This document shows positions 52,297 through 61,770 of a DNA stretch of 64,000 nucleotides, one piece after another; the first letter of the stretch is position 1, and every line of letters starts with the position of its first letter. This stretch comes from Sphingomonas psychrotolerans. GTDB taxonomy: Bacteria > Pseudomonadota > Alphaproteobacteria > Sphingomonadales > Sphingomonadaceae. A program made the position numbers and the translations under genes. The notes under the pieces were generated by a model. That model saw only the letters and a program-made list of their open reading frames with translations. It did not search any database and was not told the origin of the DNA. Location of the stretch: NCBI RefSeq assembly GCF_002796605.1, contig NZ_CP024923.1, forward strand, positions 3,169,501 to 3,233,500, in the 5' to 3' direction.

Positions 52297-53784
52297 TCAG
52301 GCGATGCGGTCATCGTCGGCAGGGCCGACGGCGGACTCGGGATTGGCGGGGTGCGGCTTGAGCGATTGCGGCTGGGCGGGTTGCTCGCGGCTGTCGCGGT
52401 TGGCTCCCTGCCCGGCGGTGCCGCTCTCGAAGCTGGTCTGGCCGAGCTTGAGCCCGCGTGCTTCGGCAAGCTCGCCGAGCCGCGGCTGGGCGTCGGCGAT
52501 CAGCTGGCGCGCGGCCTGGGTCTCGGTGGTGAAATGAACGTGGACGCGGTCGCCTTCGCAGCGGATCGACACCTCGACCTTGCCCAAAGCCTCAGGCGCG
52601 AGGCTGAGCCGCGTCTCGCGCACCGGCGCGGCGTCGCGCAGCGCCTCGATATGCTCGACCATCTTTCCCACCCATTCCTGACGGCGCGTGTCGAGCGCGG
52701 CCTGCTGGACGTCGACGGGCGCGGGCGCTGCTTGCGGCTGCGCGGCGTCGGCGGCCGGAGCAAGGATGGCAAGCGCCGCGGATTCCACCCCCGTTGCCGG
52801 GCGCAGAGGCGCGGATGCGGCGGGTGTACCAGCGGCGCTCGCACCCTCGATCGCCAAGGGGATCGGCGTCAGGAGCGGCGCGGCCACGGTGGGAGACCGA
52901 AGCGGCTGCATCGTCGGTGCCCGCTTCGAGGGACCCGGCGCACTCCGCACCTGTTCGGACGCCCTCTTTGCGGGCGGAATCGCGGCTTCGAGCGCGCGTA
53001 CAGATGCTTCGTGAAGCACGAAGGGGAGTTGAGTGGCTAGCTCGACTACGGCCGGTGGCAGCGCGGCACCTTCGGCTCGCGGGACGGGCTGTGCGCCCGG
53101 CACGGTAGCAGCGACGGGTCTGGCCACGGTCGCGCTCGGGATCAAGGGTGCCGCATCCGCCGCGGTTTCGGCCGCGGGACAGGCGGGTTTGGGAGCTTTC
53201 GGACCAGCAATATCCGGCGCTTCCCCGGTCGGGATCGGTAGCGCCTCCGCGTGCTTCGGCGTGGCAAAGGCTGGGGTCGGCAAACGGGCGAGCACGGACT
53301 CCACCGTGGCCTCCGGGGCAACCGAAGCGGTCGGCGTCCCGACGTCTGCGTCGGCTTCGCCGAGCAGCGGCGCGGTGGAGCCGGGGAGCGCGACGGCTTC
53401 TGTAGCCGCCGGACCTTCCGGCTCGATCGCGACGGCCATAACGGCAGCTGCGACACCGGGTGGCGAAGGCACTGGCTCCGGAGTTGGTGCAATCGCGAAC
53501 CATGCGAAAGCGATGTCGGCGCCGTCTTTGGGGGCGTCCTGCTCTTCGGCGCTGTCGCTATCGGCGGTGGTCGGCAGTTCCGGCAAATCCTTGCCGGCAT
53601 CTGCAACCATTTGCCGCCCGGGAAGCAGCGCGTCGCCGTCGCCCTCCGCCACAGGCGCGTCAGCCCGCGGCAGCACCAGCGCGCCCAAAGCGAGCGCGAA
53701 GCTGCTGGCGGCTCCCGATGCGAGCAAGGCGGGACGAACCGGCCCGTGCGGCACAACAGGAAGGAGCGACGAAAGCTGGATCAA
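52297..53784 (-). CDS. fliK: Flagellar hook-length control protein FliK
   Basis: The 495-residue product has a long alanine/proline-rich region with low complexity followed by the conserved FliK C-terminal domain (about 365-460): WVGKMVEHIEALRDAAPVRE, TRLSLAPEALGKVEVSIRCE, VHVHFTTETQAARQLIADAQ, LGELAEARGLKLGQTSF. It measures hook length and triggers the FlhB switch. It lies between fliJ and fliL. Confidence 0.9.
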   Translation of the reverse strand: MIQLSSLLPVVPHGPVRPALLASGAASSFALALGALVLPRADAPVAEGDGDALLPGRQMVADAGKDLPELPTTADSDSAEEQDAPKDGADIAFAWFAIAPTPEPVPSPPGVAAAVMAVAIEPEGPAATEAVALPGSTAPLLGEADADVGTPTASVAPEATVESVLARLPTPAFATPKHAEALPIPTGEAPDIAGPKAPKPACPAAETAADAAPLIPSATVARPVAATVPGAQPVPRAEGAALPPAVVELATQLPFVLHEASVRALEAAIPPAKRASEQVRSAPGPSKRAPTMQPLRSPTVAAPLLTPIPLAIEGASAAGTPAASAPLRPATGVESAALAILAPAADAAQPQAAPAPVDVQQAALDTRRQEWVGKMVEHIEALRDAAPVRETRLSLAPEALGKVEVSIRCEGDRVHVHFTTETQAARQLIADAQPRLGELAEARGLKLGQTSFESGTAGQGANRDSREQPAQPQSLKPHPANPESAVGPADDDRIA

Positions 53785-53818
53785 GTGCGAAACCCCGGGT
53801 GAAACTGGTCACCGCAGT

Positions 53819-54247
53819 TCAGCAAATATCGTGCCGTTTTCTCGCATTGGCCGGCAAAGCCTCGAGTTCGCGCAACACCTTGAGCGCCGCCTTGGCATCC
53901 TCGCGCTCGATCAGCTTCTCGATCGCACTCTGGTCGCGATGTGCCTCGCGCGTCGCGGCACGTGCCGTCTCCAGTCCCTGCCTGGCGACGACGACGCGGC
54001 GTTCGGCTGCGTGTGCGGATTGGTGGAGGCGATCACGATAATGCGCGGCCGCGATCAGCGAGGTCGCGAAAGTGGGCGCGGGCGCAGCGACGGGCGCGAC
54101 ATTGTCGGCCAGCGCGGCGATACGCTCGCGCAGCGTCTGCTCCTGATCGACCCTGGTGCGCGCATGCACTTCGGCGGCGCGGACCTGATCCAGCTGGAGC
54201 GTGCGCACGCGAAGCAGCCGCTCGAGCTTCTTCGCGGTCCTAGCCAT
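53819..54247 (-). CDS. fliJ: Flagellar export chaperone FliJ
   Basis: The 142-residue product is almost entirely coiled coil (LERLLRVRTLQLDQVRAAEV, REAHRDQSAIEKLIEREDAK), with the size and place of FliJ between fliI and fliK. It overlaps the end of fliI by 8 bases. Sequence conservation of FliJ is low, so position carries much of the call. Confidence 0.88.
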   Translation of the reverse strand: MARTAKKLERLLRVRTLQLDQVRAAEVHARTRVDQEQTLRERIAALADNVAPVAAPAPTFATSLIAAAHYRDRLHQSAHAAERRVVVARQGLETARAATREAHRDQSAIEKLIEREDAKAALKVLRELEALPANARKRHDIC

Positions 54248-55568
54248 CGCCGAACACGCCGGTCAGCTCGGCGACGGCATCGGGCAAGCTGACGATTTCG
54301 TCCGCGCTCTGGCGGATATACTCCATCACTGCGGGGTGGCAGGCGATCGCGGCGTCGATCTCGGAATCCGCGCCGGGGCGATAGGCGCCCATCAGCACGA
54401 GATCGCGATTTTCCTCATAGGTCGCGAGATGCCGGCGCAGCACGCGCGCGGCATGAAGGTGATCCTTGCCGGCAATGTCGGTCATCACCCGGCTGACCGA
54501 AGGGCCCAGATCGATCGCGGGATAGACCCCGCGTTCGGCGAGCGCCCGGCTGAGCACGATATGCCCGTCGAGGATCGAGCGGGCGCTGTCGACGACCGGA
54601 TCGTTGCCGTCGTCGCCATCGGCGAGCACGGTGTAGATCGCAGTGATCGAGCCGCCCGACGACACGCAGGTGCCGGCGCGTTCGATCAGGCTGGGCAGCA
54701 TCGCGATGGCGCTCGGCGGATAGCCGCGCGCGCTGGCCGGCTCGCCGAGCGCGAGGCCGATCTCGCGGCCGGCATGCGCAACGCGAGTCAGCGAATCCAT
54801 GATCAGCAGGACCTTCTTGCCCTCGGCCCGGAAGCTCTCGGCGATCGCGGTAGCGCGCAATGCGCCGCGGATGCGGAGCACCGGCGAGTGATTGGCGGGG
54901 ACCGCCACTACCACCGAGCGGGCGCGCGCGGCACCGAACACCTTGGTCTCGAGGAAATCGGCGACTTCGCGCGAGCGCTCGCCGATCAGCCCGACCACCA
55001 CGACATCGGCTTGCGCCGCGCGGACGATCATGCCGAGCAGCACCGATTTGCCGATGCCCGAGCCGGCCATGATCCCGACGCGCTGGCCCTGGCCAATGGT
55101 GAGCAGCCCGTTGATCGCGCGGACGCCGACGTCGAGCGGCTGGAGCACCCTGCCGCGATCGAGCGGCGACTGGAGCTTGCCCGCGAGCGGCCATTTGCCC
55201 GCGCCCCGGATCGGACCGAGCCCGTCGATCGGCTTGCCGGCGCCGTCGACCACCCGGCCGAGCAATGCGGCACCGACTTCGGCTTCGCCGGGAGGACCGA
55301 TGGGCCGGACGGGGGCATTGGGGAGCAAGGCGGCCGGGCCGCCGAGGTTCATCATCAAGGTTCGGCCAGCCCGAAAGCCGATCACTTCGGCCTCGACCCG
55401 GCTGGCGCCGTCGCCGATCGCACAGACCGTGCCGACGGGGAGCGCGAGGCCCACCGCCTCCATCAGCAGCCCGTCATAAGACGAAAGCCGCCCCGAGACC
55501 TTGGCGCGCGGCGCGAAGTCGCGGCAGCCCAGCCCGTCGAGATAGTCGTCGGTGAACTTGTTCAGCAT
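54240..55568 (-). CDS. fliI: Flagellar export ATPase FliI
   Basis: The 442-residue F1-type ATPase energises export together with FliH and FliJ. Motifs: Walker A in GIMAGSGIGKSVLLGMIV, GLIGERSREVADFLE, Walker B in KKVLLIMDSLTRVAHAGREI, and PAIDLGPSVSRVM, all typical for FliI. Overlaps fliH by 7 bases and fliJ by 8. Confidence 0.96.
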   Translation of the reverse strand: MLNKFTDDYLDGLGCRDFAPRAKVSGRLSSYDGLLMEAVGLALPVGTVCAIGDGASRVEAEVIGFRAGRTLMMNLGGPAALLPNAPVRPIGPPGEAEVGAALLGRVVDGAGKPIDGLGPIRGAGKWPLAGKLQSPLDRGRVLQPLDVGVRAINGLLTIGQGQRVGIMAGSGIGKSVLLGMIVRAAQADVVVVGLIGERSREVADFLETKVFGAARARSVVVAVPANHSPVLRIRGALRATAIAESFRAEGKKVLLIMDSLTRVAHAGREIGLALGEPASARGYPPSAIAMLPSLIERAGTCVSSGGSITAIYTVLADGDDGNDPVVDSARSILDGHIVLSRALAERGVYPAIDLGPSVSRVMTDIAGKDHLHAARVLRRHLATYEENRDLVLMGAYRPGADSEIDAAIACHPAVMEYIRQSADEIVSLPDAVAELTGVFGDG

Positions 55569-56290
55569 GCCGGCGGGATCGGAACGCGATCGATCGCGTG
55601 CGCCAGCTGTTCGAGCCAGATTTCGGGGCCATCCTCGACGATCGTCGAAGCGCTTTCGATGACGAAGCTGCCGCGCGTGACGTGTGGATCGCCGACGGGG
55701 AAGATCGTCGTGGGCAGCTTGCCCTGGACGAGCGGGACATCGTCCGGGTGCAACCGCAACAGCGCCGATTCAGCGCCGTCGGCGAGCAGGTCGACCGCGG
55801 CGGTGATCCGCGCGGCGAGGATGTCGGGGGCGACTCCGGCATCGCCGATCATCCGCTGGACGAGATGGAGCACGGTCTGGCGGAGATGCCCGGCCATCCG
55901 CTCGCGATCGAAATGCGCGCCGGCGGCGAGCGCTGCGGACACTTGATCGAGCAACGCGGCCTCGCGGGCGCGGGCTTCCTCGACTTCGGCGAGCGCCGCG
56001 GCGCGGCCTTCGGCGAAGCCGGCCTCGCGCGCGGCGGCGATCGGATCGGTGAAGCTGACGGGGCTGGCGGGCGCCTCGGCCACGAACGGGTCCCAGCCTT
56101 CGGTGGGATTGGTGCCGGGATCGGCGGGCGAAAAATGACGTGGGGTTACCGGCGCCGGCTCCTCGAAGCCACGGCGGCCGATGCTGCCGATATCGGCGGC
56201 GGCAAATGCGGCACTCTCACCGAACGCGCGATGAAGCACATGCGCAGCCGCCTGCATGCGGCTGGTGAAGCCGGGAGCGAACTCAGACAT
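55562..56290 (-). CDS. fliH: Flagellar assembly protein FliH
   Basis: The 242-residue product has an N-terminal region without clear conservation, a helical middle (AAREAGFAEGRAAALAEVEE, REAALLDQVSAALAAGAHFD) and a C-terminal FliH domain (LRLHPDDVPLVQGKLPTTIF, VTRGSFVIESASTIVEDGPE). It binds and regulates FliI. Overlaps fliG by 8 bases. Confidence 0.88.
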   Translation of the reverse strand: MSEFAPGFTSRMQAAAHVLHRAFGESAAFAAADIGSIGRRGFEEPAPVTPRHFSPADPGTNPTEGWDPFVAEAPASPVSFTDPIAAAREAGFAEGRAAALAEVEEARAREAALLDQVSAALAAGAHFDRERMAGHLRQTVLHLVQRMIGDAGVAPDILAARITAAVDLLADGAESALLRLHPDDVPLVQGKLPTTIFPVGDPHVTRGSFVIESASTIVEDGPEIWLEQLAHAIDRVPIPPAC

Positions 56291-57293
56291 AATCGTCGTC
56301 GCCGCCCTTGCCCGGCATCTGGAGCGTGCCGTCCTTCACGAGGCCGCGCGCGATGCCGATCATCACCTTTTGCGCTTCGAGCACGTCGGCGAGCTTCATC
56401 GGCCCGCGCGCCTCCATCTCGTCGCGAATGCCGTCCGCGGCGCGGCTCGACATGCACCCGAGGAAGCGATTGCGGACATCCTCCTCGACGCCCTTGAGCG
56501 ATTTGGTGAGCGCGTCGGCGTCGACGCTGCGGATGAGGGTAGACAGGTTCTTGTCGTCGAGTTCGAGCAGATTGTCGAAGACGAACATCGCCTCCTCGAT
56601 TGCCTTTGCGACTTCGCGGTCGATCTTGGCGAGCTTGGGCATCACGCGCTGCTCGGTGACTTTCCGGGCGCCCGACAGGATCTTGGCAGCCTCGCGCGTA
56701 CCGCCGAGCTGGAGTCCGATCGATTTGCGGCCGCCGGCGGCACGACTGGCGAGCATCGTCTTCAGCGTCTCGATCGCCTCCGGGGGCACGGGTCCCAATT
56801 TGGCGACCCGGCGCAGGATCTGCGGCTGGACGTCCTGCGGCAAGTGATCGAACACCTGCGCGGCGACTTCCGAATCTAGCTGGACGAGCAATACTGCAGC
56901 GATCTGCGGATGCTCCTCGGCGATCATGGCGGCGATCTCCTCGGGTTCGAACCATTGCAATTGCTCGAGCCCGGCATTGGCCGCGGGCGGCATGATCCGC
57001 GCGAGCACGCCTTCGGCCCGTTCGCTGCCGAGCGCCCTCGTCATCATGCCGGCGATTTGCGGGCGGGGATCGAACACGACGCTGGAGCGGCCCCGCGCCT
57101 TGAACACGAAATCGTCGAGCACCTGGTCGACCTCGGCCTCGCTGACGTCCGCCACGGTGAACATCGCCTTGCCGAGATCGCGGACCTCGTCGGGATCGAG
57201 CTTCTGGAGGATCGCCGCGGCTTCCTCCTCGCCGACCAGCATCATCAGCACCGCGGCACGCTCGACGCCGTTGAAGCTGCGCAGCGCGTTCAT
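56283..57293 (-). CDS. fliG: Flagellar motor switch protein FliG
   Basis: The 336-residue product has the N-terminal FliF-binding domain (VERAAVLMMLVGEEEAAAIL), the EHPQ motif in AMIAEEHPQIAAVLLVQLDS, and a C-terminal torque helix (LLELDDKNLSTLIRSVDADA, EEDVRNRFLGCMSSRAADGI) with the charged residues that face the stator. Overlaps fliF by four bases. Confidence 0.96.
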   Translation of the reverse strand: MNALRSFNGVERAAVLMMLVGEEEAAAILQKLDPDEVRDLGKAMFTVADVSEAEVDQVLDDFVFKARGRSSVVFDPRPQIAGMMTRALGSERAEGVLARIMPPAANAGLEQLQWFEPEEIAAMIAEEHPQIAAVLLVQLDSEVAAQVFDHLPQDVQPQILRRVAKLGPVPPEAIETLKTMLASRAAGGRKSIGLQLGGTREAAKILSGARKVTEQRVMPKLAKIDREVAKAIEEAMFVFDNLLELDDKNLSTLIRSVDADALTKSLKGVEEDVRNRFLGCMSSRAADGIRDEMEARGPMKLADVLEAQKVMIGIARGLVKDGTLQMPGKGGDDDYV

Positions 57294-58942
57294 GCCGCGT
57301 CCGCCTTGATCATGTCGCGGACCGCCAGCGCGGCCCGCGCCGGATTTTCGCGGGTGAAACCGCGGACCAGCCCGACGCGATCGTCATAGCTGTTGCCACG
57401 GTCCTCGAGCATGTCGATCGACACGCTGGGGACCGCTGCGGGAACGCCCTCGCCATTGGGATTGCCGATCGGCAGGCCGGGGCGCTGGGTGGCGTCATCG
57501 CGCTTCTTGAGCAGCGCCCTGGTGAGCGGGCGTACGCCAAGAAACAGGACAAGCAAGGCAATCACCAAAGCGGTGGTGTTGCGCGCGGCCATCGGCACCC
57601 ATTCGGCCTCGTACCAGGCGGCCCCCGTCTTGCCGGCATCGGCGGCGGCGCTGAACTTGCGGCTGACCACGGTGACCTGGTCCTGCCGCTGGGCGTTATA
57701 GCCGACGGTGGCGCGGACCAGCTCGTTGATCTGGTTGATCTCGGCAATGCCGCGCGGCTTGCCCGGCTCCTCGCGCAACAGCACCGCGACCGACAGCCGG
57801 CGTACATTGCCGGGGGTGGCGCGCGTGACCGAGATTTCCTTGCCGGTCTCATAGGTGCGCGTGAAGCTGTCACTCTGCCTCGTCTGCGGCGGCGGCGCAG
57901 GCGCGGTCGGTGTCGCCGAAGCCGTGGCGCCGCCCGCATTGGGCGCCACCAGGGTGCTCGCCGGCGGCGGCGTGTTCGACAGCGTGCCAGGGATGCCGCC
58001 GGGCGCCTGGCCGTCCTTCGAGGTGCCGGTCCATGCGCCCTGCTCGGCGCGCATCACCTGACCCTGCTTGTCATAGCTTTCGCGGGTGGCCTGACTTTCG
58101 TCGAGATCGACATCGGCTTGCACCTCCGCCGTGAAATTGCCGACGCCGATCATCGGCGTGAGCAATTGCGCGAGTTGTTCGCGATATTTGTCCTCGACGC
58201 GGCGCTGGAAGTCGATGCGGGTGTCGCCGGCGCTGGCGCCGTCCTTGCCGCCCGATTTGGACAGAAGCGCGCCCATCTGGTCGACGATCGTCACTGCATC
58301 GGGCTGCATGCCCGGCACCGACGAGGCGACGAGATTGACGATTGCGCGGATCTGCGCGTCGGCCAGCGCACGGCCCGGCTGGAGCTTGAGGATGACGCTG
58401 GCCGAAGGCGCGGCGCGATCGCGGACAAAGGCCGAAGCCTCAGGCGTGGCGAGATGGACACGCGCCTCCGCAACCGCGTCGATCTCCTGGATCGAGCGGG
58501 CGAGCTCGGTCTCGCGTGCCTGGCGCATGCGCTCGCCTTCGACTGCGCGACTGACCCCCATCGGCAAATTGTCGAGGATCGCATAGCCGCCGGGCGCCGC
58601 CTTGGGCAGGCCTTCGCTGGCGAGCAGCATCCGCGCTTTGTGGTAATCGTCCTCGGCGACGGTGATCGATCCCGAGGCGTCGATGCTGTTCGCGATGCTC
58701 GCACCCTGGAGCGCGGACGAGATCGCCGCCTTGTCGGCGTCGCCCACATTGGCGAACAGGATGCGCTGCGGCGAGGTCGACACCATCGACCAGGCGAGAA
58801 AGCCGGCGAGGACCAGCCCGACGAGGAAGACGAACGGCAGGCTGCGTTTGACCGCAGGCTGGCCGAGCAGGCCGGTGAGTTGCTGGAGCGGGCCGCGGGC
58901 CGGGGTGCCGGCGGTGGTGGTGGGTGTGAGTGTGTTGCTCAT
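57290..58942 (-). CDS. fliF: Flagellar MS-ring protein FliF
   Basis: The 550-residue product has the N-terminal membrane helix (LPFVFLVGLVLAGFLAWSMV), YscJ-like ring-building motifs (ARETELARSIQEIDAVAEAR, VHLATPEASAFVRDRAAPSA), a periplasmic loop rich in Gly/Ala/Pro, a second membrane helix (NTTALVIALLVLFLGVRPLT) and the C-terminal FliG-binding tail (DDRVGLVRGFTRENPARAAL). It forms the MS-ring in the inner membrane. Confidence 0.96.
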   Translation of the reverse strand: MSNTLTPTTTAGTPARGPLQQLTGLLGQPAVKRSLPFVFLVGLVLAGFLAWSMVSTSPQRILFANVGDADKAAISSALQGASIANSIDASGSITVAEDDYHKARMLLASEGLPKAAPGGYAILDNLPMGVSRAVEGERMRQARETELARSIQEIDAVAEARVHLATPEASAFVRDRAAPSASVILKLQPGRALADAQIRAIVNLVASSVPGMQPDAVTIVDQMGALLSKSGGKDGASAGDTRIDFQRRVEDKYREQLAQLLTPMIGVGNFTAEVQADVDLDESQATRESYDKQGQVMRAEQGAWTGTSKDGQAPGGIPGTLSNTPPPASTLVAPNAGGATASATPTAPAPPPQTRQSDSFTRTYETGKEISVTRATPGNVRRLSVAVLLREEPGKPRGIAEINQINELVRATVGYNAQRQDQVTVVSRKFSAAADAGKTGAAWYEAEWVPMAARNTTALVIALLVLFLGVRPLTRALLKKRDDATQRPGLPIGNPNGEGVPAAVPSVSIDMLEDRGNSYDDRVGLVRGFTRENPARAALAVRDMIKADAA

Positions 58943-58946
58943 CGGA

Positions 58947-59297
58947 TCAGACCGGCATGCTCATGATGTCCTTGTAAGCGGACAGAAGTTTGTTGCGGAC
59001 CTGTAGCGTCGCCTCGAAGCCGACCGAGGCCTGCTGACGGGCAAGCATCACCTTGGCGATGTCGATCGTCTCGCCGCGTTCATAGGCTTCGGAAAGCGCC
59101 CCGGCCTGGGCCTGCGCCTGATTGACCGACTTGAACGCGTCCTGAAACGTATCGGTGAAGCTCGCCGGCTTGCTTTCCTCAGGTGCGGTCGGCGCCGGCG
59201 CCTGCTGGGCGCGACTGAGCGCGGCGTTGCGCTCGAGGATCTGCGAGCGCAGCGCGAGAACACGGTCGACGCTCATCGGAGCAGTGACGGCGCTCAT
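58947..59297 (-). CDS. fliE: Flagellar hook-basal body protein FliE
   Basis: The 116-residue product has the FliE C-terminal motif: FQDAFKSVNQAQAQAGALSE, IDIAKVMLARQQASVGFEAT and LQVRNKLLSAYKDIMSMPV. FliE links the MS-ring to the rod. Overlaps the regulator gene upstream by four bases and is followed by fliF. Confidence 0.94.
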   Translation of the reverse strand: MSAVTAPMSVDRVLALRSQILERNAALSRAQQAPAPTAPEESKPASFTDTFQDAFKSVNQAQAQAGALSEAYERGETIDIAKVMLARQQASVGFEATLQVRNKLLSAYKDIMSMPV

Positions 59298-60538
59298 GCC
59301 GAGATCGCCTGGGCGATGTCTTCACCCTGTTCGCGCGCCTTGGCGAGACGATAGCGCAAGGTGCGCTCGGAGATGCCGAGCCGCCTGGCGGTCTCGATCC
59401 GGCTGCCGTTGCACTCGGCGAGTGTCTCGCGGATCGCCTGAAACTCGTGCATCTGGACGATGTTGCTGAGCGTTTCGGGGCGTTCCTGCCGCATCTCCGG
59501 CCGGCGATCGAAGATCAGATGCGTTGGCTCGATCACATCGCCCGGCGCGAGCAGCAACGCCCGCTGGATGACATTCTCGAGCTCGCGGACGTTGCCCGGC
59601 CAATCATGGTCGCCGAGAATCTCGACGGCCTCCGGGGTGATCCACGGCAGCGAATTGCGGGTGCCCGCGTGACGCAACACCATCGCAGCGGCGAGCGCGG
59701 CGATGTCGCCCGGGCGCTCGGCGAGCGCCTTGGTGGCGAGCGGGAAAACGGCGAGCCGGTAATAGAGATCGGCGCGGAACCGGCCGGCGGTGACTTCACC
59801 CTGCAAGTCGCGATTAGCGCAGGCGATGACGCGGACGTCGATCTTCTCCGGTACCGTGCCGCCAATCGGAACGACTTCGCGCTCCTGCAACACGCGGAGG
59901 ATCTTGGCCTGGAGCCCGAGCGGCATCTCGGCGATCTCGTCGAGCAGCAAGGTCCCGCCATTGGCGGCGCGGAAGAAGCCCTGCCCCCCCGACGATGCGC
60001 CGGTGAACGAACCCTTCTGGTGGCCGAACAGCATCGCCTCGAGCATCGTCTCGGGCAGCGCGGCGCAGTTGATCGCGACGAACGGGCCGGCGCGGCGGGT
60101 CGAGCCCATGTGGATCGTCTTGGCGAGGACTTCCTTGCCGGTGCCGGTGGGGCCGTTGATCAGCACGGTGATGTCGGAAGCCGCGACCCGTTCGGCGAGC
60201 GCGAGCAAGGCGAGACTCTCGGGATCGGCGGCGACCGGCTCGTACGCCCCTCGTGCCATCGCGCTGGCAAAGCCGGCCCCGATCGCGGCGTCTTCATTGC
60301 CATAGGTCAGCCGCGCGGGATTGCCGTCGCGGAACGGGATCGCGGTGCATGCCCCCTCACCGAGGATCAGCGTGCGGGCTGCCGCTGGCGGGACTTCGCC
60401 GTCGGCGACGAGGAACAGATCCTGCGCGCCGGGCTTGCCGTCCTCGCACGACCCGATCGCGAAGCCTTGGGCGCGGAGCGCGGAGACCAAAGCGTATTTC
60501 TGCCGGAGAACCGCTGCCGAAGGAACGATCGAGCGCAT
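59294..60538 (-). CDS. Sigma-54-dependent flagellar regulator (FlbD/FleQ-like)
   Basis: The 414-residue product has an N-terminal region of about 115 residues without a recognisable phosphorylated Asp. The AAA+ domain has Walker A GPTGTGKEVLAKTIH, a GSFTGA loop (usual form GAFTGA) that contacts sigma-54, and Walker B GGTLLLDEIAEMPL. A Fis-type helix-turn-helix follows (ETLAECNGSRIETARRLGIS, ERTLRYRLAK). It is the first gene of the flagellar operon. The sigma-54 promoter of flagellin lies right upstream on the other strand, so it probably activates it. Confidence 0.92.
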   Translation of the reverse strand: MRSIVPSAAVLRQKYALVSALRAQGFAIGSCEDGKPGAQDLFLVADGEVPPAAARTLILGEGACTAIPFRDGNPARLTYGNEDAAIGAGFASAMARGAYEPVAADPESLALLALAERVAASDITVLINGPTGTGKEVLAKTIHMGSTRRAGPFVAINCAALPETMLEAMLFGHQKGSFTGASSGGQGFFRAANGGTLLLDEIAEMPLGLQAKILRVLQEREVVPIGGTVPEKIDVRVIACANRDLQGEVTAGRFRADLYYRLAVFPLATKALAERPGDIAALAAAMVLRHAGTRNSLPWITPEAVEILGDHDWPGNVRELENVIQRALLLAPGDVIEPTHLIFDRRPEMRQERPETLSNIVQMHEFQAIRETLAECNGSRIETARRLGISERTLRYRLAKAREQGEDIAQAISA

Positions 60539-60644
60539 GTGTGACCCCCTGTTGTGGAGGCTGTGTGGGGGAAGGTTGGTTAATTCGCCGTAAAACTACG
60601 TACGGACGCACTTCTGCGGTTCCGGCGCGTCTACGCGCGCGCGA

Positions 60645-60660
60645 TGGACGATTTTTTGCT
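60645..60660 (+). promoter_or_regulatory. Sigma-54 promoter of the flagellin gene
   Basis: TGGACGATTTTTTGCT has GG (-24) and GC (-12) with the exact 12-base distance and a perfect TTGC. It lies 93 bases before the flagellin ATG. The sigma-54 activator gene is divergent next door. Confidence 0.8.
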
Positions 60661-60752
60661 TAAGCCGGGAAATGCGCTGCCGTTCCTTGGCTTGGCGGCT
60701 CCGGGCTCCCGTTCAGGGGGGACGCGGGAAGCCGACGAGCATGGAGATGAAC

Positions 60753-61583
60753 ATGACTGTTATCGGAACCAACATCGCCTCGCTGCGTGCTTCGAACGCT
60801 TCGAATTCGGCGAACAAGCTGCTGGGCACCGCGATGGAGCGGCTGTCGACCGGCAAGCGCATCAACAACGCGAAGGACGACGCCGCCGGCCTCGCCATTG
60901 CCTCGACCATGACCGCTTCGATCCGCGGCATGAACCAGGCGATCCGCAACGCCAATGACGGCATCTCGCTGGCCCAGACCGCCGACGGCGCGCTGGACGA
61001 GGTGAGCAACATGCTGCAGCGCATCCGCGAGCTGGCGGTCCAGTCGGCCTCGGGCACCTACAGCACCACCGACCGCGCCAACCTCGACAAGGAAGCGACT
61101 GCGCTGACCACGCAGATCCAGTCGATCCTGACCAACACCAAGTTCAACGGCGTTGCAGTGTTCGACTATGCCGCGACCGACACGGCCAGCGACGACGTCA
61201 ACATCCAGGTCGGCATCAACAGCGCCGACACGGTCGCGCTGACCAAGGCGTTCTTCGACAGCGACAATTTCGAAGCCGCCGATTTCAAGGTCGACAGCGT
61301 CGCCAATGCCGGCACTACCCTGACCAATGCCGACACCGCGCTGACCGCGGTCAACACCGCCCGCGCCACGCTCGGCGCGTCGCAGAGCCGGCTCGAATCG
61401 GTGGTCAACAATCTGACCACCAACGTCACCAACCTGTCGGACGCGCGCAGCCGCATCGAGGACGCCGATTTCTCGGCCGAGACGACTGCGCTCGCCAAGG
61501 CACAGATCCTGTCTCAGGCTTCGACGGCGATGCTCGCCCAAGCGAACCAGAGCCAGCAAACGGTTCTTTCGCTGCTCCGTTAA
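60753..61583 (+). CDS. fliC: Flagellin
   Basis: The 276-residue product starts [20 protein letters not shown] with GGAG six bases upstream; ATG 60741 and 60747 are less likely. The conserved D0/D1 N-terminus ([40 protein letters not shown]) and C-terminus ([40 protein letters not shown]) are joined by a short variable part, so the outer D2/D3 domains are nearly absent. It forms the filament. A strong terminator follows. Confidence 0.97.
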   Translation: MTVIGTNIASLRASNASNSANKLLGTAMERLSTGKRINNAKDDAAGLAIASTMTASIRGMNQAIRNANDGISLAQTADGALDEVSNMLQRIRELAVQSASGTYSTTDRANLDKEATALTTQIQSILTNTKFNGVAVFDYAATDTASDDVNIQVGINSADTVALTKAFFDSDNFEAADFKVDSVANAGTTLTNADTALTAVNTARATLGASQSRLESVVNNLTTNVTNLSDARSRIEDADFSAETTALAKAQILSQASTAMLAQANQSQQTVLSLLR

Positions 61584-61663
61584 GCGCGTGCCGGTCGGGG
61601 TGTCACCCCCCTGACAGGCACCGCGGCCGGTCACCTCTCCCGTGTTGGAGAGTGCGCAAGAGG

Positions 61664-61696
61664 AACCCCGGTGGTCCACGCGACCGCCGGGGTTTT
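61664..61696 (+). terminator. Rho-independent terminator of flagellin
   Basis: A 13-base stem (AACCCCGGTGGTC with GACCGCCGGGGTT, one G-T pair), a 5-base loop and a following short T-run, 81 bases after the stop codon. Confidence 0.85.
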
Positions 61697-61770
61697 CCTT
61701 GCCTTCCGCCATCTGGTAGCGCTAACAGAAATGCGCTAGCCTCGCCTCAAACAAAATGGAGAGGCCGAAG

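Noticed and set aside
54201..55946. Long open frame on the plus strand (581 codons)
   Set aside because: Antisense shadow of fliI and fliH; His/Asp-rich composition typical of such shadows.
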